From Conexibacter sp. (GTDB taxonomy: Bacteria; Actinomycetota; Thermoleophilia; Solirubrobacterales; Solirubrobacteraceae): DNA of 9,538 nt. A model generated the notes under the pieces. It made no database searches, was not told where the DNA came from, and saw only the letters and a list, made by a program, of their open reading frames with translations. Shown here piece after piece: positions 7,005 to 9,538 of this stretch (the stretch's first letter is position 1; each line of letters opens with the position of its first letter). A program made the translations under genes and the position numbers. The stretch is taken from NCBI GenBank assembly GCA_025964055.1, contig JAOPZP010000154.1, forward strand, positions 1 through 9,538, given 5' to 3'.

Positions 7005-8411
7005 ATGGAGGCCAAGCACGCAACGGACTGCGCGCCCTGGAAGGACAGCATCGACCCCGTCGCTGCTCGTTCCGTTGCCGGCGCAATCGACGACCTCGCC
7101 GAGTTCCCGGTACTCGACGCGACGGTCCTGCGGGTCATCGCCCTGTGCGACGACCAGGAGTCGACTGCCGCCGACCTCGTGGACGCGCTGGAGCAGGACG
7201 CGTCCTTCGCGGCCAACCTGCTGCGCTTCGCCAACTCGGCCGCGCGCTCGCACCCGATCCGCGCCAACACGATCCGCCAGGCCGTCATGCTCGTCGGCCG
7301 CCGTGCGCTGCGGCGCCTCGCGCTGGAGGCCGCCACCTTCCGCTTCCTCGAGCGCTGCCGGGGCAACGGCAGCGCGTCGTGCGGCCAGCTGCACCTGCAC
7401 GCGATCACCGTCGCGCTCGGCGCGGCGGCGTGCGCCGAGGAGGCCCGCGTTCCGGGCGACACCATCCACCTCGCCGGCCTGCTGCACGACGTCGGCAAGC
7501 TCGTGCTGCCCGAGGTCTTCGGCGAGGAGGCCTGCGACGCCGTGGCGCGCGACTTCCCCGCCGGCGCCGAGCGCGTCCTGGCCGAGCGCGACCGCTTCGG
7601 GATCGACCACGCCCAGTGCGGCGCGCTGCTGGCCGAGCGCTGGGGGCTGCCCGCCGAGGTCGCCTCGATCATCGCCTGGCACCACGGCGGTCCGACCGGC
7701 GTCGGCGCGCCCAACGCCGACATCGCGTGCGTCCAGCTCGCCGACAACGTGGCGGGGATGCTGGCGGGCGTCGAGGCCGACCACGCCCTGCTGGAGGTCG
7801 CCCTGGATCGCGTCGGGCTCACCTCGGACCTGCTCGACGTCCTGGCCGGCGAGATGACGCACACCGACCAGCGTGGCGAGGGCGGCCGGCTGGCCCAGCG
7901 CGTCGCCGAGCTCGAGCGGCTGTCACAGACCGACGACCTCACCGGCCTGGCCAACCGCCGGCACTGGCTGCAGACGACCCGGACCGCGCTGCACGACAAC
8001 GGCGGCGGCGCGATCGTCATCGTCGACATCGACCACTTCAAGGCCGTCAACGAGCGCCACGGCATGGCCGCGGGCGACCTCGTCCTGGCCGAGCTGGGAC
8101 GGATCATCGGGCACCACGGGCACGCCGGACGGCTCGGGGGCGACGAGTTCGCCGTGCTCGTGCCCGGCAACCTCGAGGAGGCGGTGCAGGCCGCGCAGCG
8201 GATCATGGCCCAGGTGGCCGAGGCCTTCGAGGCCGGCAGCGGGCCGAAGATCGATCTCTCGATGGGCTGCTCGGCGGCGCCGACGCACGGCGACGAGCTG
8301 GCCGACCTGCTGGAGGCGGCCGACGTGGCGCTGCTTGACGCCAAGCGGGCGGGCCGCTCGCGGGCGATGATCGCCGGGCCCGAGCTGCGCCCCGACGACG
8401 TGGCGGCGTAG
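7005..8411 (+). CDS. HDOD-GGDEF fusion protein, predicted diguanylate cyclase
   Basis: The protein has 468 residues. About 28-245 is an HDOD/HD-like helical domain: DLVDALEQDASFAANLLRFANS, then HLAGLLHDVGKL with His161-Asp162, and AWHHGG with His226-His227. His132, His202 and Asp247 complete a possible HD metal set, although HDOD domains are usually regarded as non-catalytic. About 305-460 is a GGDEF domain: LSQTDDLTGLANRRHW, VDIDHFKAVN (metal ligand Asp341, guanine contact Asn349), Asp358, and RLGGDEFAVL with GGDEF at 378-382. It should make c-di-GMP from two GTP. The inhibitory RxxD site expected at 369-372 reads GHHG, so product inhibition is probably absent. There is no membrane segment or signal peptide, so the protein is cytosolic. 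It is divergent from the oxidoreductase. The GAGAGGG before the ATG lies too close to be a good ribosome site. Confidence 0.92.
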   Translation: MEAKHATDCAPWKDSIDPVAARSVAGAIDDLAEFPVLDATVLRVIALCDDQESTAADLVDALEQDASFAANLLRFANSAARSHPIRANTIRQAVMLVGRRALRRLALEAATFRFLERCRGNGSASCGQLHLHAITVALGAAACAEEARVPGDTIHLAGLLHDVGKLVLPEVFGEEACDAVARDFPAGAERVLAERDRFGIDHAQCGALLAERWGLPAEVASIIAWHHGGPTGVGAPNADIACVQLADNVAGMLAGVEADHALLEVALDRVGLTSDLLDVLAGEMTHTDQRGEGGRLAQRVAELERLSQTDDLTGLANRRHWLQTTRTALHDNGGGAIVIVDIDHFKAVNERHGMAAGDLVLAELGRIIGHHGHAGRLGGDEFAVLVPGNLEEAVQAAQRIMAQVAEAFEAGSGPKIDLSMGCSAAPTHGDELADLLEAADVALLDAKRAGRSRAMIAGPELRPDDVAA

Positions 8412-8415
8412 CGGA

Positions 8416-8439
8416 CCGCGCGCCTCGCGGGGCGCGCGG
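8416..8439 (+). terminator. GC-only hairpin after the HDOD-GGDEF gene
   Basis: CCGCGCGCC (8416-8424) and GGCGCGCGG (8431-8439) pair perfectly over nine bases around the loop TCGCGG. The hairpin begins five bases after the TAG stop and ends 11 bases before the next ATG. There is no T tract, as in the tail-less terminators proposed for Actinobacteria. It may reduce transcription into the next gene or fold near that gene's ribosome entry site. The following GGCGCGCC (8443-8450) is also palindromic and could compete in folding. Confidence 0.55.
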
Positions 8440-8450
8440 CGGGGCGCGCC

Positions 8451-9122
8451 ATGATGGACGGCATGCACGACGACCTGCTCGTCACGACGCGGCTGGCGCT
8501 GCACGCGCTGGCCGCGCTCGTCATCAGCCCGTTGCGCGTCCGGGCGACCGGCAACGAGATCGCCCTGCAGGTGCGCCCGGGCGGGTTCGGGACGCCCGAG
8601 CTTCCCGGCGGCGGATGGGTCGGGGTCAGCGGGACCGACGTCGTCGTCGTCGAGGCCGTGGGCGACGAGCGGCGCACGGCGATCGCGACGCTGCGCGCCG
8701 CGGGGGCCTTCGTGGGGTTGGACGGGGCCGACGCGCTGCCCGACGATCGGCTCGCGGTCCACTCCGGCGCCGCGACGATCCTGGCCGACGCGTTCTCGCG
8801 CGGCGACGAGGCCCTGCGGGCGCTGATCGACGCGACCGGTCCCGCGGGCGACCCCTCCGAGATCCACCTGTGGCCCGAGCACTTCGACATCGCGATCGAC
8901 CTGGGCGCGGGGGACGCCCGGGCGACCTACGGGGTGTCCCCGGGCGACGAGCAGCACGTCGAGCCCTACGCCTACGTCGCGCCGTTCTCCACGCCGCCGG
9001 AGAGCCGGTTCTGGAACTCGACCGGCTTCCCCGGCGCCGAACGCCCCGCCGACGACCCCGACGAGATCACCGCCTTCTGGCTCGCTGCCCACCAACTGTT
9101 GAGCCCCCATGAAGCGGTCTGA
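8451..9122 (+). CDS. Actinobacterial protein of unknown function
   Basis: The protein has 223 residues, acidic and soluble-looking, with no signal peptide or clear membrane helix. Features seen are ISPLRVRATGNEIAL (25-39), PGGFGTP (43-49), LWPEHFDIAIDLG (140-152), GVSPGDEQHVEPYAYVAP (161-178) and FWNSTGFPGA. This LWPEHFD...PEPY-like layout is familiar from uncharacterised actinobacterial proteins, but I cannot name a function. Trp, His and Glu in the central motif could form a binding site; that is a guess. In-frame ATGs at 8454 and 8463 are alternative starts, and none has a clear Shine-Dalgarno. The TGA stop lies inside the repeat GGTCTGACC that opens the palindrome array, so the last few residues (about HEAV) may derive from that element. 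Confidence 0.78.
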   Translation: MMDGMHDDLLVTTRLALHALAALVISPLRVRATGNEIALQVRPGGFGTPELPGGGWVGVSGTDVVVVEAVGDERRTAIATLRAAGAFVGLDGADALPDDRLAVHSGAATILADAFSRGDEALRALIDATGPAGDPSEIHLWPEHFDIAIDLGAGDARATYGVSPGDEQHVEPYAYVAPFSTPPESRFWNSTGFPGAERPADDPDEITAFWLAAHQLLSPHEAV

Positions 9123-9131
9123 CCCCTTTCC

Positions 9132-9190
9132 GCAGTGGCCCTGCAAATAGGGGGACTGTCCCCACCCGGCGGGCGCTTGGGACTGTCCCC
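9132..9190. repeat. Palindrome array unit A
   Basis: The unit begins GCAGTGGCCCTGCAAATAG and runs into the first palindrome (9151-9163). A 15-base spacer containing CCCG-G-CGGG follows, then the shortened second palindrome GGGACTGTCCC (9179-9189). It matches unit B at an offset of 65 bases, becoming 66 after the single-base deletion in its second palindrome. Confidence 0.8.
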
Positions 9191-9196
9191 GTTTGT

Positions 9197-9256
9197 GCAG
9201 TGGCCGTGCAAATAGGGGGACAGTCCCCAGGCCGCGAGGGCTTGGGGACTGTCCCC
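9197..9256. repeat. Palindrome array unit B
   Basis: The unit repeats unit A: GCAGTGGCCGTGCAAATAG, palindrome GGGGACAGTCCCC (9216-9228), a 15-base spacer of different sequence, then the full palindrome GGGGACTGTCCCC (9244-9256). Palindromes and TGCAAATAG are conserved between units while the inner spacer is not, so the palindromes appear to be the selected or mobile part. Confidence 0.8.
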
Positions 9257-9287
9257 ATGCGCCGGTGCAAACTGGGGGTTTGAGCCC

Positions 9288-9538
9288 TCAGAGGAGGTGG
9301 CGGCGGGTCACGATCTCGGCCGAGAGAGTCTTGTAGCCGACGCGGTCGAAGATGACGGTGATGATCCCGTCGTCCACGCGCTGGATGGTGCCGGTCCCGA
9401 ACTCGGGGTGGTCGACGTGCTCGCCGACCGAGAACGGCGTGTCGGCGTCGTGAACGGCCGGCAGGCCGTCGGGGTGGGCGTCGCAGTAGTCGCAGTGGTG
9501 GCACGGCGGCGTGAACGCCTCGCCGAAGTACCCCAACA
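9288..9538 (-). CDS. recQ: ATP-dependent DNA helicase RecQ, C-terminal fragment
   Basis: The frame is open to the right window edge and ends at TGA 9290-9288; only the last ~83 residues are present. They begin LGYFGEAFTPP and continue CHHCDYC, three of the four Cys of the RecQ zinc-binding subdomain; the first Cys would lie beyond the edge. A small C-terminal beta-domain follows, PFSVGEHVDHPEFGTGTI and FDRVGYKTLSAEIV. This tail is typical of actinobacterial RecQ-family helicases and resembles the SH3/Tudor-like tail of UvrD/PcrA. The family unwinds DNA 3' to 5' in recombination and repair. Helicase motifs are not in view, so a shortened or otherwise unusual N-terminal part cannot be excluded. 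The TTG at 9536 is an internal Leu, not a start. Confidence 0.85.
   Translation of the reverse strand, partial: LGYFGEAFTPPCHHCDYCDAHPDGLPAVHDADTPFSVGEHVDHPEFGTGTIQRVDDGIITVIFDRVGYKTLSAEIVTRRHLL

Larger units (their letters stand above)
9116..9282. repeat. REP-like palindrome array between convergent genes
   Basis: The array contains GGTCTGACC (9116-9124), then four copies of the palindrome GGGGAC-T/A-GTCCCC at 9151-9163, 9179-9189 (one G short), 9216-9228 and 9244-9256. It ends with a degenerate piece containing CAAAC-TGGGG-GTTTG (9268-9282). Two ~59-bp units repeat almost exactly, and the TGCAAA stretch recurs a third time at 9266-9271. The array fills the gap between the ends of the unknown gene and recQ, where palindromic repeats often act as bidirectional terminators or mRNA 3'-end protectors. 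Elements of this form are commonly REP/BIME sequences moved by RAYT-type transposases, but no transposase is in the window. Confidence 0.85.

Noticed and set aside
2180..8890. A minus-strand open frame of about 2236 codons spanning most of the window
   Set aside because: Its residues are Arg/Ala/Pro/Gly-rich without domains, and it runs across five well-supported genes. Long stop-free antisense frames are expected at this GC content.
9116..9282. CRISPR array
   Set aside because: Only two full units are present, the repeats are palindromes with short, variable inner spacers, and no cas gene is near. The pattern fits REP/BIME elements.
1..9538. tRNA, rRNA, integrase or insertion-sequence genes
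   Set aside because: I saw no cloverleaf-type sequence, rRNA stretch, transposase or integrase motif on either strand.
1..9538. A new defence or antiphage system involving RecQ and the cyclase-like protein
   Set aside because: RecQ is a housekeeping-type C-terminus, and the nucleotide enzyme is a standard GGDEF c-di-GMP synthase rather than a CBASS/CD-NTase. The genes do not form an operon with effectors.

Overview
The window is very GC-rich (third codon positions are almost all G or C) and gene-dense. Two loci are typical of Actinobacteria: a thiolase / long FabG / MaoC cluster laid out like fadA2-fabG4-htdX of mycobacteria, and a RecQ helicase with the actinobacterial-style C-terminal tail. 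The best guess is a high-GC actinobacterium, possibly of the Thermoleophilia/Solirubrobacterales type. That lineage call is inferred from sequence style only.

Left part (1-3130): a lipid/acyl-CoA module. A FadA2-type thiolase, cut by the window's left edge, runs leftwards. A two-gene operon (449-aa high-molecular-weight FabG, then a 298-aa MaoC-type dehydratase) runs rightwards. The divergent starts are only 29 bp apart, in an AT-rich spacer that carries candidate -10 boxes correctly placed for leaderless transcripts of both genes. Reductase, dehydratase and thiolase are three chemistries of a fatty-acyl elongation or beta-oxidation-like cycle.

Middle (3127-6921): two leftward genes. One encodes a 14-TM DHA2-family MFS exporter; its stop codon overlaps the MaoC stop in a shared CTAG. 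The other encodes a DMSO-reductase-family molybdopterin oxidoreductase with an N-terminal [4Fe-4S] motif and no partner subunits in view. Between them lies a 135-bp spacer with GC-rich inverted repeats.

Right part (7005-9538): divergent from the oxidoreductase is a cytosolic HDOD-GGDEF protein, predicted to be a diguanylate cyclase without an inhibitory site. A strong GC hairpin follows it, then an actinobacterial protein of unknown function. After that comes a 167-bp cluster of REP-like palindromes built as two ~59-bp units plus degenerate fragments. The 3' end of a leftward recQ gene, cut by the right edge, closes the window. The palindromes sit between convergent gene ends, as expected for REP/terminator-type elements, and the stop codon of the unknown gene lies inside the outermost palindrome.

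Most of the window is ordinary core and accessory metabolism. The least explained parts are the compact divergent promoter, the composite palindrome array, and the oxidoreductase next to a c-di-GMP enzyme.
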